This document shows, piece by piece, positions 45,288 to 53,752 of a DNA stretch of 64,000 bases; position 1 is the stretch's first letter, and every line of letters starts with the position of its first letter. Source of the stretch: an uncultured Colwellia sp. (lineage in GTDB: Bacteria > Pseudomonadota > Gammaproteobacteria > Enterobacterales > Alteromonadaceae); NCBI GenBank assembly GCA_913062815.1, contig CAJXWZ010000024.1:1-64000 (forward strand), written 5' to 3'. The notes beneath the pieces were generated by a model. The model was not told the DNA's origin. It was given only the letters and a program-made list of their open reading frames with translations, and did no database searches. Position numbers and translations under genes: made by a program.

Positions 45288-47171
45288 TTAATTTAGTAAG
45301 GAGGCTGACTTAGCTGCAGCTTGCTTAACATTAGCGATATACTGCGCAATACGTTGTTTTTGCCCAGGTGTTGCAGTGACTACGTTATTCGCTTTTCCCA
45401 AAACTAATAAGCTTTTCTGGTAACTTTCTAGTAAAAAATAATCTTGGGCTAATGCCAGTAAATACGACACATTTTCACCTTGCTGATGCACCGCTTTACT
45501 ATGATAATAACTTGCTAATTGCCAATCATTGAGCTGCTGGTATAACTGCCCAGCGATATAGGATGACCTATGATTATCTACCATGGCTGTACTAATCGCT
45601 CCTGCTATTTTCGCCGCTTGTGGGATCTCATTTCGTTGTTGATACTTAACCAATAAATCTTGTTGAATAGACAGCCAATTAGCATTTTCTAAGCGTTTTA
45701 TCAGGGCTTGCTTTTCAAATTTTCTACTAGCAGGCAGCGACACGCTCTCACTCCCTGGGTTCAATTCACTGGTAAAAGGAAAATCATTCATTAATTTACG
45801 CACCACAAAATCACCATAGAGTTTATCAACAACACTAACGGGAATATCTGCTCTGGCTTGGTGCCTAGTTACCTGCTGCTGCGGTGTGCTTACTGCTTCT
45901 TTACTGATAAGGTTATTACTAATAATTAACTCTGCATAAGCTTCAGCTAATAAAAAATAACCTTCAACGGTCGGATGTAAGTGTTCAAGAATAAGTTTAT
46001 TACCAATAATGCCATGAGCAGAATTAGCCTCAAAAAATGCTTGTGTATTGACCAAATCAACATCGTACTCTTTTGCTAAGCTCTCTATAACCCCATTTAA
46101 TTCACTCGGTGCTCTAAAGCGTAACAAGTCATTATCTTTAGCCTGCACAAAGGCTTGTTTAGCCTCTTTATAACGAGCTAACATCGCGAAATTGAGCGCA
46201 AGTTGGTAATAGTTTTCTGCGTTTTCTTCTTTTTTAAGTAAAGACTTTATTCGTACAACTTCGGCTTTTGCGCTAGCTTTAGTTAGACTATTTCTAACTG
46301 CTAGCCAATCTGTTTTTTCTACGCTAGAAAACGGAATTTGACCACTTTCATTGCTGACCAAATTTCCTAACATGACCTTAATACCAGCCTTACGATATTT
46401 AGATAGTATTAGTGACATATTGCCTTTAAATTGTTCAATGCCTTGTTGGTATAAATTGCTGTCTAAAACGATCTCCTTTTCCCTAGCAACTTTCGACATT
46501 AAGGTTTTATTCGCCTTACTGGGTTGCTCCTTTGGGGCAAAAGCAAAGTAGTATGCTTGTTGCAGCAATTGATAAAGCCGCCAACCTTTAAATTTAAGAT
46601 GCATTAAGGTTGCTAAACGGCCACCTTTGGCAGCAAAGGCACTCCCTACGCCCATCACACCTAAATATTCATTGTGCCCTGCATAAATTAATACCAAATC
46701 TGGTTGTTGCTCAATAATTTCTTCAACAAAATCGAGCAAGGTATAACTGTTTACAGCCGCCATTGCGGTATTGATTATTTCAATTTTTTTATTGGGATAA
46801 AGTCGCTTGAAGCGCTGCTCAAGCATACCTTGTAGAGAGCCCCATCGCCCATAAGGAAAACCAGCCGCGGTTGAGCCACCTTGCACAAAAATTCTAAAGG
46901 TATCCTGACTCTTCTCTTTGGTGAAATATACTGTGTCAGGGCTGACATTAGGTGCCAAGCTTTCATTGGCAAAGTAACGATTGATCACCTCAGGATTAGG
47001 TTGTAAAAATGTACTTGGCGCATTATTTATTGAGGGCTTATCAATAAACAATGGGTATTCTCTACCGAACGAACTCATGCGCAATACAAGTTCAAGCAAT
47101 AATAGAATAACAAAGGGAATAGCGATCAAGATGAGATAAAAGCTCAGCTGCTTAGTAGATATTTTTGACAC
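45288..47171 (-). CDS. membrane-anchored SGNH/GDSL hydrolase with TPR tail (paralogue 1)
   Basis: 627 residues with the same layout as the next gene: a membrane anchor (YLILIAIPFVILLLLELVLR), QGGSTAAGFPYG, VYAGHNEYLG-like YAGHNEYLGVMG, and LEHLHPTVEGYFLLA with Glu replacing the usual catalytic Asp. The C-terminal part has TPR-like helices (WQLASYYHSKAVHQQGENVSYLLALAQDYF). The pair arose by duplication. A LacI-type palindrome is 80 bases upstream, and a carbamoyltransferase gene diverges 231 bases away, so they likely share control. Confidence 0.85.
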   Translation of the reverse strand: MSKISTKQLSFYLILIAIPFVILLLLELVLRMSSFGREYPLFIDKPSINNAPSTFLQPNPEVINRYFANESLAPNVSPDTVYFTKEKSQDTFRIFVQGGSTAAGFPYGRWGSLQGMLEQRFKRLYPNKKIEIINTAMAAVNSYTLLDFVEEIIEQQPDLVLIYAGHNEYLGVMGVGSAFAAKGGRLATLMHLKFKGWRLYQLLQQAYYFAFAPKEQPSKANKTLMSKVAREKEIVLDSNLYQQGIEQFKGNMSLILSKYRKAGIKVMLGNLVSNESGQIPFSSVEKTDWLAVRNSLTKASAKAEVVRIKSLLKKEENAENYYQLALNFAMLARYKEAKQAFVQAKDNDLLRFRAPSELNGVIESLAKEYDVDLVNTQAFFEANSAHGIIGNKLILEHLHPTVEGYFLLAEAYAELIISNNLISKEAVSTPQQQVTRHQARADIPVSVVDKLYGDFVVRKLMNDFPFTSELNPGSESVSLPASRKFEKQALIKRLENANWLSIQQDLLVKYQQRNEIPQAAKIAGAISTAMVDNHRSSYIAGQLYQQLNDWQLASYYHSKAVHQQGENVSYLLALAQDYFLLESYQKSLLVLGKANNVVTATPGQKQRIAQYIANVKQAAAKSASLLN

Positions 47172-47250
47172 CGAAATAATTGCTCACTTACCTATTTTAC
47201 CAATGGTAAAACCCTACGCCACAGCCTGTAACTTTGCAAGATAAAGTCCA

Positions 47251-47266
47251 TTGAATACGTTTGCAA
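47251..47266. promoter_or_regulatory. LacI-type palindrome upstream of the SGNH pair
   Basis: TTGAATACGTTTGCAA, an imperfect CG-centred palindrome, 80 bases before SGNH paralogue 1 and 137 before the carbamoyltransferase ATG. It matches the pullulanase sites in core and arms. Confidence 0.55.
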
Positions 47267-47402
47267 CGCATGGCTTTTACCATTTTTTTATGCCTATAAT
47301 CGAAGACAATAATATATAAAAGAGCTCAGGGATAATTCCCCACTATAGTTAACGTATAGATAACACGTAATAGTAGGCTCATAATTAAAATTGAAGTCAG
47401 TT

Positions 47403-49262
47403 ATGACCACCAAAATACTTGGTATCTCAGCTTTTTATCATGATAGTGCCGCAGCAATTGTTGTGGACGGAAAAATAATTGCTGCGGCACAAGAAGAACG
47501 TTTTACTCGAAAGAAGCATGATCCGGAATTTCCCGCCCATGCGATCTTATTTTGTCTCGCACAAGCAAAGTGTGACATTAGCGATTTAGACAGTATTATC
47601 TTTTACGACAAACCCTTATTAAAGTTTGAACGACTGCTCGAAACTTACTTTGCTCACGCGCCCAGAGGCATTCGCTCTTTTATTCGCGCTATGCCCATTT
47701 GGCTTAAAGAAAAGCTCTATCTGAAAAGTGTTTTAAGGCGCGAGTTGAGATTACTTGCCGGCCTAGATAAAAAGGCTAAATTACCCCAATTGCTTTTTAG
47801 CGAACATCATTTATCACACGCAGGCTCCGCCTTTTTTCCAAGCCCTTATAATGATGCCGCTGTGCTTTGTTTAGACGGTGTCGGAGAATGGGCAACATCT
47901 TCAGCCTGGCAAGGCAGAGATGATAAACTTTCCCCTTTATGGGAAATTCAATTCCCTCATTCCTTAGGACTGCTATATTCAGCATTCACCTACTATGCTG
48001 GCTTTAAAGTGAATTCTGGTGAGTATAAGTTAATGGGGTTGGCACCATTTGGTGAGCCTAAATATGTTGATACCATCTTCGAGCATTTAATTGAAGTGAA
48101 AGCAGACGGTAGCTTTGTGCTTGATATGTCTTATTTTGATTTTGCTATTGGTAGCACCATGACCAATACTAAGTTTCATCAACTGTTTGCCGGCAAACCA
48201 CGTGCTGGCGAGTCTGAAATATCACAAAAAGAGATGGATTTAGCCCGTTCGATTCAAGTTGTTACTGAAGAGATTGTACTTAAAATAGTGCAACACCTGT
48301 CAACGTTAACCACCAGCAAAAACTTATGCCTTGCTGGCGGCGTAGCACTTAATTGTGTTGCTAATGGTCGTATTTTACGTGAAGGGGCATTTGAAAACAT
48401 TTGGATTCAACCTGCTGCCGGCGATGCCGGTGGAGCTTTAGGTGCAGCTTTAGTTGCATGGCACCACTACTATGACGGAAAAAAGTCTCAACCAAACGGC
48501 TTAGATGACAGCAAGCAAGAAGATTTAATGCAAGGCGCATATCTTGGCCCGAGTTATACCAACGAGGAAATTAGCCAGATATTACAAGCAAAAAAATTGC
48601 CTTTTACCCAATTAAGCGATGTCGATTTAAATAGTAAAACGGCGGAATTACTCGACCAAGAACATGTGATTGGTTGGTTTCAAGGTAAAATGGAGTTTGG
48701 CCCCAGAGCTTTGGGCAATCGCTCCATTTTGGGTGATGCTCGAAATCAAAAAATGCAATCAGTGATGAATTTAAAAATTAAATATCGCGAGTCTTTTCGT
48801 CCTTTTGCTCCTATTGTTTTAGCAGAAGATGTCAGTGACTATTTTCAACATCAAGGCTCAAGTCCCTATATGCTGATAGTTGCTGACATTAATGACCAGT
48901 TGAAATTACCCGTAACGGAAGGACTGCAAGGCATTGAAAAGTTAAATCAAGCCCGTTCAACGTTACCCGCAATTACCCATGTTGATTACACCGCACGCTT
49001 GCAAACCGTTCATCAAGAAACCAACCCTAAATTACACCAGTTGCTCAACACTTTTAAATCTCGCACGAATAGTAGCGTGCTAATAAACACCTCTTTTAAT
49101 GTACGAGGCGAGCCGCCAGTATGCTCCCCAGAAGATGCCATTAACTGCTTTTTAAATACTGAAATGGATTACTTGGTGATGGAAAACATTATGTTATGTA
49201 AATCAGAGCAAAGTGAAGCGGCTATTGCTCTAGCTAAACAAAATCAATTTGAGTTAGATTAA
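47403..49262 (+). CDS. carbamoyltransferase (NodU/TobZ/SxtI family)
   Basis: 619 residues. ATG 47403 is used, as MTTKILGISAFYHDSAAAIV is the usual start, rather than TTG 47391. Visible: metal/phosphate motif SEHHLSHAGSAFF, CLDGVGEWATSS, and the C-terminal ATP-binding domain with GPRALGNRSILGDAR and RESFRPFAP. The family makes carbamoyl-adenylate from carbamoyl phosphate and passes the carbamoyl group to hydroxyls of sugars or natural products. It starts a tight unit with SxtJ-like and DUF5989 genes. No scaffold-making genes are present, so the acceptor is probably a cell-surface glycan or a compound made elsewhere. Confidence 0.93.
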   Translation: MTTKILGISAFYHDSAAAIVVDGKIIAAAQEERFTRKKHDPEFPAHAILFCLAQAKCDISDLDSIIFYDKPLLKFERLLETYFAHAPRGIRSFIRAMPIWLKEKLYLKSVLRRELRLLAGLDKKAKLPQLLFSEHHLSHAGSAFFPSPYNDAAVLCLDGVGEWATSSAWQGRDDKLSPLWEIQFPHSLGLLYSAFTYYAGFKVNSGEYKLMGLAPFGEPKYVDTIFEHLIEVKADGSFVLDMSYFDFAIGSTMTNTKFHQLFAGKPRAGESEISQKEMDLARSIQVVTEEIVLKIVQHLSTLTTSKNLCLAGGVALNCVANGRILREGAFENIWIQPAAGDAGGALGAALVAWHHYYDGKKSQPNGLDDSKQEDLMQGAYLGPSYTNEEISQILQAKKLPFTQLSDVDLNSKTAELLDQEHVIGWFQGKMEFGPRALGNRSILGDARNQKMQSVMNLKIKYRESFRPFAPIVLAEDVSDYFQHQGSSPYMLIVADINDQLKLPVTEGLQGIEKLNQARSTLPAITHVDYTARLQTVHQETNPKLHQLLNTFKSRTNSSVLINTSFNVRGEPPVCSPEDAINCFLNTEMDYLVMENIMLCKSEQSEAAIALAKQNQFELD

Positions 49263-49264
49263 TT

Positions 49265-49669
49265 ATGCAGCATGCCAAACAAGCAATAACCAATAAAACA
49301 CTGAAAGAATTTGGCCTACTAATGGTGTGGGCTTTCCCTTTATTTATTGGTGTCATCGCACCGTGGATTTTTGATAAAGGTATACAGTGGTGGACACTTA
49401 TTGTCAGTGCTGTATTCCTTGTATTGGCGTTACTTGCACCTAAATTAATCTACTTCCCTTTTCGCGCTTGGATGTTTGTTGCCGGTATTATTGGCTTTAT
49501 TAACACTCGGCTAATTTTAGGCTTAACTTTTTACTTGCTCTTTTTTCCAATAGGAATGATTTTAAGAACATGCAATAAACTACAGTTTAAGAAGCAAAAC
49601 AATGGCTGTTCAAACTACGTAAAGCGAACAGAAAAATTAACTAAAGAACAGTTGGAGAATCCGTTTTAA
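49265..49669 (+). CDS. SxtJ-family membrane protein
   Basis: 134 residues with three to four hydrophobic segments (LLMVWAFPLFIGVIAPWIF, WWTLIVSAVFLVLALLAP, GIIGFINTRLILGL, TFYLLFFPIGMIL) and a charged cytosolic tail. It resembles SxtJ, a protein of unknown function found next to carbamoyltransferases, including the saxitoxin carbamoyltransferase SxtI. It starts 2 bases after the carbamoyltransferase stop and overlaps the next gene by one base, so co-translation is very likely. It may anchor or present the enzyme at the membrane (inference). Confidence 0.85.
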   Translation: MQHAKQAITNKTLKEFGLLMVWAFPLFIGVIAPWIFDKGIQWWTLIVSAVFLVLALLAPKLIYFPFRAWMFVAGIIGFINTRLILGLTFYLLFFPIGMILRTCNKLQFKKQNNGCSNYVKRTEKLTKEQLENPF

Positions 49670-49821
49670 TGATTGAATTTATAACCGACCTATGGGCATT
49701 TTTACGGGTACGTAAAAAGATGTGGTTACTGCCTATTATTATCATATTAAGTTTACTCGGTGGTTTAGTGGTCGCCTCTCAGCAATCTGCCTTAGCAACA
49801 TTTATTTATACTTTATTTTAA
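49669..49821 (+). CDS. DUF5989 small membrane protein (SxtK-like)
   Basis: 50 residues: MIEFITDLWAFLRVRKKMWL then PIIIILSLLGGLVVASQQSA and a FIYTLF end. This WAFLRxRKKxWLLP motif plus one membrane helix defines DUF5989, typically the third gene of carbamoyltransferase-SxtJ-DUF5989 units. Its ATG overlaps the sxtJ stop (TAATG), giving translational coupling. It is too short for most automatic gene callers. Its size and position fit the small sxtK gene of saxitoxin clusters, though I cannot verify the relation here. Confidence 0.85.
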   Translation: MIEFITDLWAFLRVRKKMWLLPIIIILSLLGGLVVASQQSALATFIYTLF

Positions 49822-49831
49822 AATAAAAAGC

Positions 49832-49854
49832 GGGGCATGGATTAACCATGCCCC
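49832..49854 (+). terminator. GC-rich hairpin after the carbamoyltransferase unit
   Basis: GGGGCATGG (49832-49840) pairs perfectly with CCATGCCCC (49846-49854), loop ATTAA, 10 bases after the DUF5989 stop. The T-run is poor on the plus strand and better on the minus strand. Confidence 0.6.
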
Positions 49855-50065
49855 CATTAATGTGTCACTAAATTGCTTTCGTATATTCTTTGACATTTTT
49901 TATGCCCGCATTTGGTTATTTATAATGTTGTTCAAGACAGCATTTCACTTCAAGTCACTCGCTTTATGAAAGCTCATAACACAACCCTAAAGTCACGAAA
50001 ATAGCTTATGCAAAACATCTATGCGACACTCTATTATTCACAGTTGAAACTTTAAAGGAGTGGTT

Positions 50066-50497
50066 ATGGGCGAACCTAAAACTTCACGACGGGCCTTAAT
50101 TAAAAATGTTTTTATTTTTCAGGTGAAATTATCTATCGATGCGATGCGAGACTTATTATTAAGCCCTGTATCCATCGTATGTGCAATTGCTGATCTTATA
50201 AAAGGAAGTTCTTCATCAGAAAGTTACTTTCAAAAGTTGATGGCTTTAGGTCATAAAACAGACGCTTGGTTAAACTTATTTGGTAACCATGATTCAGGCG
50301 CTGTTGATATAACCGACAAACATAACAAAGAAAAAGTTAACATAAATGTTGATCATATATTTTCCCAAGTTGAGTCTTTAATAAAGGATCAACATGACAA
50401 AGGCGGCTTAACTGCTTCCGCTAGATCGACAATTGATAGCTATCTGAACAAATTAGCAGAAATAAAAAATTCAAGTGAAACAACTAGTGCAAAATAA
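50066..50497 (+). CDS. hypothetical protein with one hydrophobic segment
   Basis: 143 residues from ATG 50066, which has a strong AAAGGAG five bases upstream (GTG 50060 is the frame-start alternative but overlaps that site). The first half has a hydrophobic stretch (AMRDLLLSPVSIVCAIADLI) and SYFQKLMALGHKTDAWLNLF; the second half is charged and probably helical. No family is recognised. It is a monocistronic-looking gene between the carbamoyltransferase unit and the alginate locus. Role unknown. Confidence 0.6.
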   Translation: MGEPKTSRRALIKNVFIFQVKLSIDAMRDLLLSPVSIVCAIADLIKGSSSSESYFQKLMALGHKTDAWLNLFGNHDSGAVDITDKHNKEKVNINVDHIFSQVESLIKDQHDKGGLTASARSTIDSYLNKLAEIKNSSETTSAK

Positions 50498-50631
50498 GAG
50501 TTCTGTGGCCAAAAACGCTTAAATTCCCAGATGAATTAGCACATAACTTCTATGGCATTATCATGCTCATCAACTAAATAAAAAAACTAGTCACAGAGAA
50601 AAACGAGAATCAAGTAGAGTGATGTTGCTTA

Positions 50632-51540
50632 TCAATCGTTATGTTGAAACCATAAAGTTTTATCATTTAACACTGCTTTATCATCGAAGTATGGATTATT
50701 AATTTTAATGATATGCCTATTCGACAAGTTGGCTTTTTGAATATCTTTTTCATAGTACTTATTCAAAATTTCTGTCAACTCACCTGTAGCAACTAATTTG
50801 CGTAAACCAGCATTAATTCTTTTCGCTATCAATGGCTCTGTAGGTGAAACATAAACATAAGTCACCATTGGCAAATATAAAGCTAATGTTGGCTCGATAA
50901 TGACATTGTTTAATTGCTCTTTTCGGCTTTCAAACTCATCATAAATTTCGTAAATAGCACGAGGTAAGTAATTAAAGCGATGCTTATTCAACATCAAAAA
51001 TAAGCCTTCAAAATTATGACCCGTGATCATGTTCATTTCTAATTCTTTGAATATTTTAGTAGTAATCCAGCCATGTTGCAGACCTGCTGTTAATTGATTT
51101 AACTCATCAAGCGTTTGCACTCCCTTGTATTTAGTTAAGTCTTGCTTATTGATTAATAGCAAGCGGTAACTTAATAACCCTTGTCTGATAGGTACTTTTA
51201 TCGGAATAGCACTTTTATCCCAAACGTCACTTGCTGGTGCAATAAAGGTGTTAATAAGATTACCTGTTTTTATAGAGGCTAACGCTCTACTGGGTGTCAT
51301 ATCTACATTAACAGCTTCAAAAGTAAATGGCCCAAACTCTGCTTCCGTTATTTCAAGTGAACGTATTATAACTTCATCTTTATGCTGCGCCCTTTTATCA
51401 AATCCTAAAATAGGCTTTAATATCTTGATTGAATCTGTTGCATTAGCGGGAAAAGCACAAACAATTAAGATTATGAAGATTGAAGCTAAAAATAATATAA
51501 ATGGTGGATAATCATGTTCTTTCACTAAGGTATTTTTCAT
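50632..51540 (-). CDS. periplasmic solute-binding protein-like, end of alginate operon
   Basis: 302 residues from ATG 51540; the frame begins 29 bases inside mgsA, and a start at 51561 is the other option. A signal/anchor ([20 protein letters not shown], then ANATD) precedes an extracytoplasmic domain with binding-protein-like helices ([18 protein letters not shown], a family-3 C-terminal pattern). No permease or ATPase adjoins. It overlaps mgsA, so it is probably part of the same transcript. Ligand unknown; a uronate or organic acid would suit the context. Confidence 0.7.
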   Translation of the reverse strand: MKNTLVKEHDYPPFILFLASIFIILIVCAFPANATDSIKILKPILGFDKRAQHKDEVIIRSLEITEAEFGPFTFEAVNVDMTPSRALASIKTGNLINTFIAPASDVWDKSAIPIKVPIRQGLLSYRLLLINKQDLTKYKGVQTLDELNQLTAGLQHGWITTKIFKELEMNMITGHNFEGLFLMLNKHRFNYLPRAIYEIYDEFESRKEQLNNVIIEPTLALYLPMVTYVYVSPTEPLIAKRINAGLRKLVATGELTEILNKYYEKDIQKANLSNRHIIKINNPYFDDKAVLNDKTLWFQHND

Positions 51541-51967
51541 AGTCAGGTACTTTTCTCGCATAACTCAAATGAAACAAGCTCGAGTTAATTAAAAACTCTG
51601 CGCTAGCAAGGTTACAAGCAACAGGAATGTTCCACACAGCAGCAAGGCGCAATAAAGCTTTAACATCAGGGTCATGCGGTTGAGCTTCTAAGGGATCCCA
51701 AATAAATATTAGCATATCTATCTTACTCTCAGTGATTAATGCTCCTATTTGTTGATCCCCTCCCAAAGGCCCACTGATTAATTTGGTTATAGATAACTTC
51801 ACTTTTTCTGCTAATAACTGACCTGTTGTGCCTGTTGCATAGAGCTGATGAGTTGATAAGTGGTTTTGGTAAGTTTGGCACCACGCGACAAGATCTTGTT
51901 TTTTATTATCATGAGCAACTAAGGCAATTGACTTTTTACCACTGGAGTTAATATTTTTATATTTCAT
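51512..51967 (-). CDS. mgsA: methylglyoxal synthase
   Basis: 151 residues (E. coli 152). It converts dihydroxyacetone phosphate to methylglyoxal and phosphate. Catalytic pieces: His in VAHDNKK, Asp in [13 protein letters not shown] and His in [17 protein letters not shown] lies seven bases before ATG 51967. It sits 46 bases after class II fructose-bisphosphate aldolase and overlaps the last gene. A methylglyoxal synthase inside a sugar-acid catabolic operon is unusual and may relieve triose phosphate overload. Confidence 0.95.
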   Translation of the reverse strand: MKYKNINSSGKKSIALVAHDNKKQDLVAWCQTYQNHLSTHQLYATGTTGQLLAEKVKLSITKLISGPLGGDQQIGALITESKIDMLIFIWDPLEAQPHDPDVKALLRLAAVWNIPVACNLASAEFLINSSLFHLSYARKVPDYEKYLSERT

Positions 51968-52013
51968 AATAATACCTTTCTAAATTGGAACAATAATATG
52001 GCTTTGACTCGCT

Positions 52014-53093
52014 CTACAAAAACCTATTAACACAATTCAAATCAAGGAAGCACTTCTGTAACCTTTCACACATAGCTTCCTCAGCTGTACGTAACCAAAC
52101 CCGAGGATCATAGAACTTTTTATTAGGAAGCTCTTCACCTTTAGGATTACCAATTTGACTGTGTAAGTACTTCCTGTTTTTTTGATAATATTGATGAACA
52201 CCCTGCCAACATGACCACTGGGTATCAGTATCAATATTCATTTTAATTGTGCCATACGAAATAGCTTCTTTAATATCCCCTATATCCGAGCCGGAGCCAC
52301 CATGAAAAACAAAATTTAAAGGGTGGTGCCCTAGTGAGAACTTATTGGCAACATGTGCTTGAGATTTTTTTAATATCATTGGTGTTAAACTGACATGGCC
52401 TGACTTGTAAACACCATGGACGTTACCAAAGGAAGCAGCAATGATGAAATTGTTACTGACCTCGTTTAATTTTTCATACGCGTAGGCAACATCTTCGGGC
52501 TGGGTATACAACTTAGCATTATCTATATTGGTATTATCTATGCCATCTTCTTCACCACCGGTACAACCAAGTTCAATTTCTAAAGTCATCTTCATGGCTG
52601 ACATTTGCTTTAGATAATGAGTCGATATAACGATATTTTCTTCTAAAGTTTCCTCAGACAAGTCAATCATATGGGAACTAAACAATGGCTCCCCAGTTAA
52701 GGCAAAGTGTTTTTCTCCTTCGGTTAATAACCCATCGATCCAGGGAAGCAATTTTTTTGATGCATGATCAGTATGAATAACAACTGGCACATCATAAAAC
52801 TTAGCGACACTTTTAATATATTTAGCCGCAATGACACCTCCTTGGATAGCGGCTTCCATTGTTGATAAATTTACGCCCTTGCCAATAAAAAACGCTGCGC
52901 CAGAATAAGACAATTGAAGAATGATAGGCGAGTTAACCTTTTTTGCTGCCTCTAGAGCCGCATTAACAGAATTAGTACCAACAACATTTACCGCAGGTAG
53001 AGCAAACTGGTTTTCTTTAGCGTAGTTAAAAAGCACGCTTAGCTCATCACCAAAGACAAAGCCATTATTAATTAGTTCTGATATACCCGCCAT
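52014..53093 (-). CDS. fbaA: class II fructose-bisphosphate aldolase
   Basis: 359 residues from ATG 53093, the length of E. coli FbaA; the reading frame extends four codons upstream. Zinc/catalytic region VVIHTDHASKKLLPWIDGLL, LEIELGCTGGEEDG, AASFGNVHGVYK and FVFHGGSGSD are class IIA signatures. It interconverts fructose-1,6-bisphosphate with G3P and DHAP. ATG follows the eda stop by one base, so translation is coupled. It would join G3P made by Eda with DHAP to form hexose in gluconeogenesis. Whether it is the only fba copy in this genome is not visible. Confidence 0.95.
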   Translation of the reverse strand: MAGISELINNGFVFGDELSVLFNYAKENQFALPAVNVVGTNSVNAALEAAKKVNSPIILQLSYSGAAFFIGKGVNLSTMEAAIQGGVIAAKYIKSVAKFYDVPVVIHTDHASKKLLPWIDGLLTEGEKHFALTGEPLFSSHMIDLSEETLEENIVISTHYLKQMSAMKMTLEIELGCTGGEEDGIDNTNIDNAKLYTQPEDVAYAYEKLNEVSNNFIIAASFGNVHGVYKSGHVSLTPMILKKSQAHVANKFSLGHHPLNFVFHGGSGSDIGDIKEAISYGTIKMNIDTDTQWSCWQGVHQYYQKNRKYLHSQIGNPKGEELPNKKFYDPRVWLRTAEEAMCERLQKCFLDLNCVNRFL

Positions 53094-53094
53094 T

Positions 53095-53718
53095 TTAATC
53101 AACACTCTGCGCTGCTTTGCAAGCAGCTGTAACTTTTGACCACTGGCCCATTTTTATCCAATCAGGCTTAGCAACCCAAGTGCCTCCAACGGCAAAAACA
53201 TTGGCTAAATCTAGATATTCTTGCTGGTTACTTTGAGTAATTCCCCCTGTAGGGCAAAAAGTAATATCTCTAAAAACTGCACTCATGGCAGACAAAAAAG
53301 CAACGCCACCAGATAGTGATGCTGGGAATAATTTCAACTGGCAATAGCCAAAGTCACGTGCTAGCAAAATATCAGCAGCATTCGACACACCGGGTAATAC
53401 CGGTACAGGACAATTAGCAAGTTGAGTTAGTAAGCTAGTAGATAGTGTAGGTGTTATAATAAAATCACTTTTAGCATCAAGAGCTTGGTTTAAAATTCCA
53501 GCATCAATAACCGTACCAGCGCCAACTTTCAACGCTGGTAACTCTTTTTTTAATACCTTGATAATATCTATAGAAGCTTCTGTTCTCAGTACAACTTCTA
53601 CTAAATGAATATCTGCAGCAACCATAGCTTTACCAATAGCTAAGCCTTGTTCAATAGTGTCTGCCTGAATTATGGGTAGCAGAGTCTGCTTCCCCATCAG
53701 TGTGGAAAATGTTTCCAT
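53095..53718 (-). CDS. eda: KDPG aldolase (2-keto-3-deoxy-6-phosphogluconate aldolase)
   Basis: 207 residues. Class I aldolase of the Entner-Doudoroff branch: splits KDPG to pyruvate and G3P. Visible: VEVVLRTEASIDIIK with the Glu/Arg pair, KVGAGTVIDAGIL and the Schiff-base lysine region LKLFPASLSGGVAFLSAMSA (YCQLKLFPA). FCPTGGITQSN is also conserved. It lies 34 bases after kdgK and 1 base before fbaA, consistent with one operon that ends the 2-keto-3-deoxygluconate pathway. Confidence 0.96.
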   Translation of the reverse strand: METFSTLMGKQTLLPIIQADTIEQGLAIGKAMVAADIHLVEVVLRTEASIDIIKVLKKELPALKVGAGTVIDAGILNQALDAKSDFIITPTLSTSLLTQLANCPVPVLPGVSNAADILLARDFGYCQLKLFPASLSGGVAFLSAMSAVFRDITFCPTGGITQSNQQEYLDLANVFAVGGTWVAKPDWIKMGQWSKVTAACKAAQSVD

Positions 53719-53752
53719 TTGTTTGCCTTTAAATTAATAAGATAAAAAACAG

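Noticed and set aside
47403-49821. A saxitoxin-like biosynthetic cluster
   Set aside because: Only the carbamoyltransferase-linked module is present; none of the scaffold-forming genes is visible.
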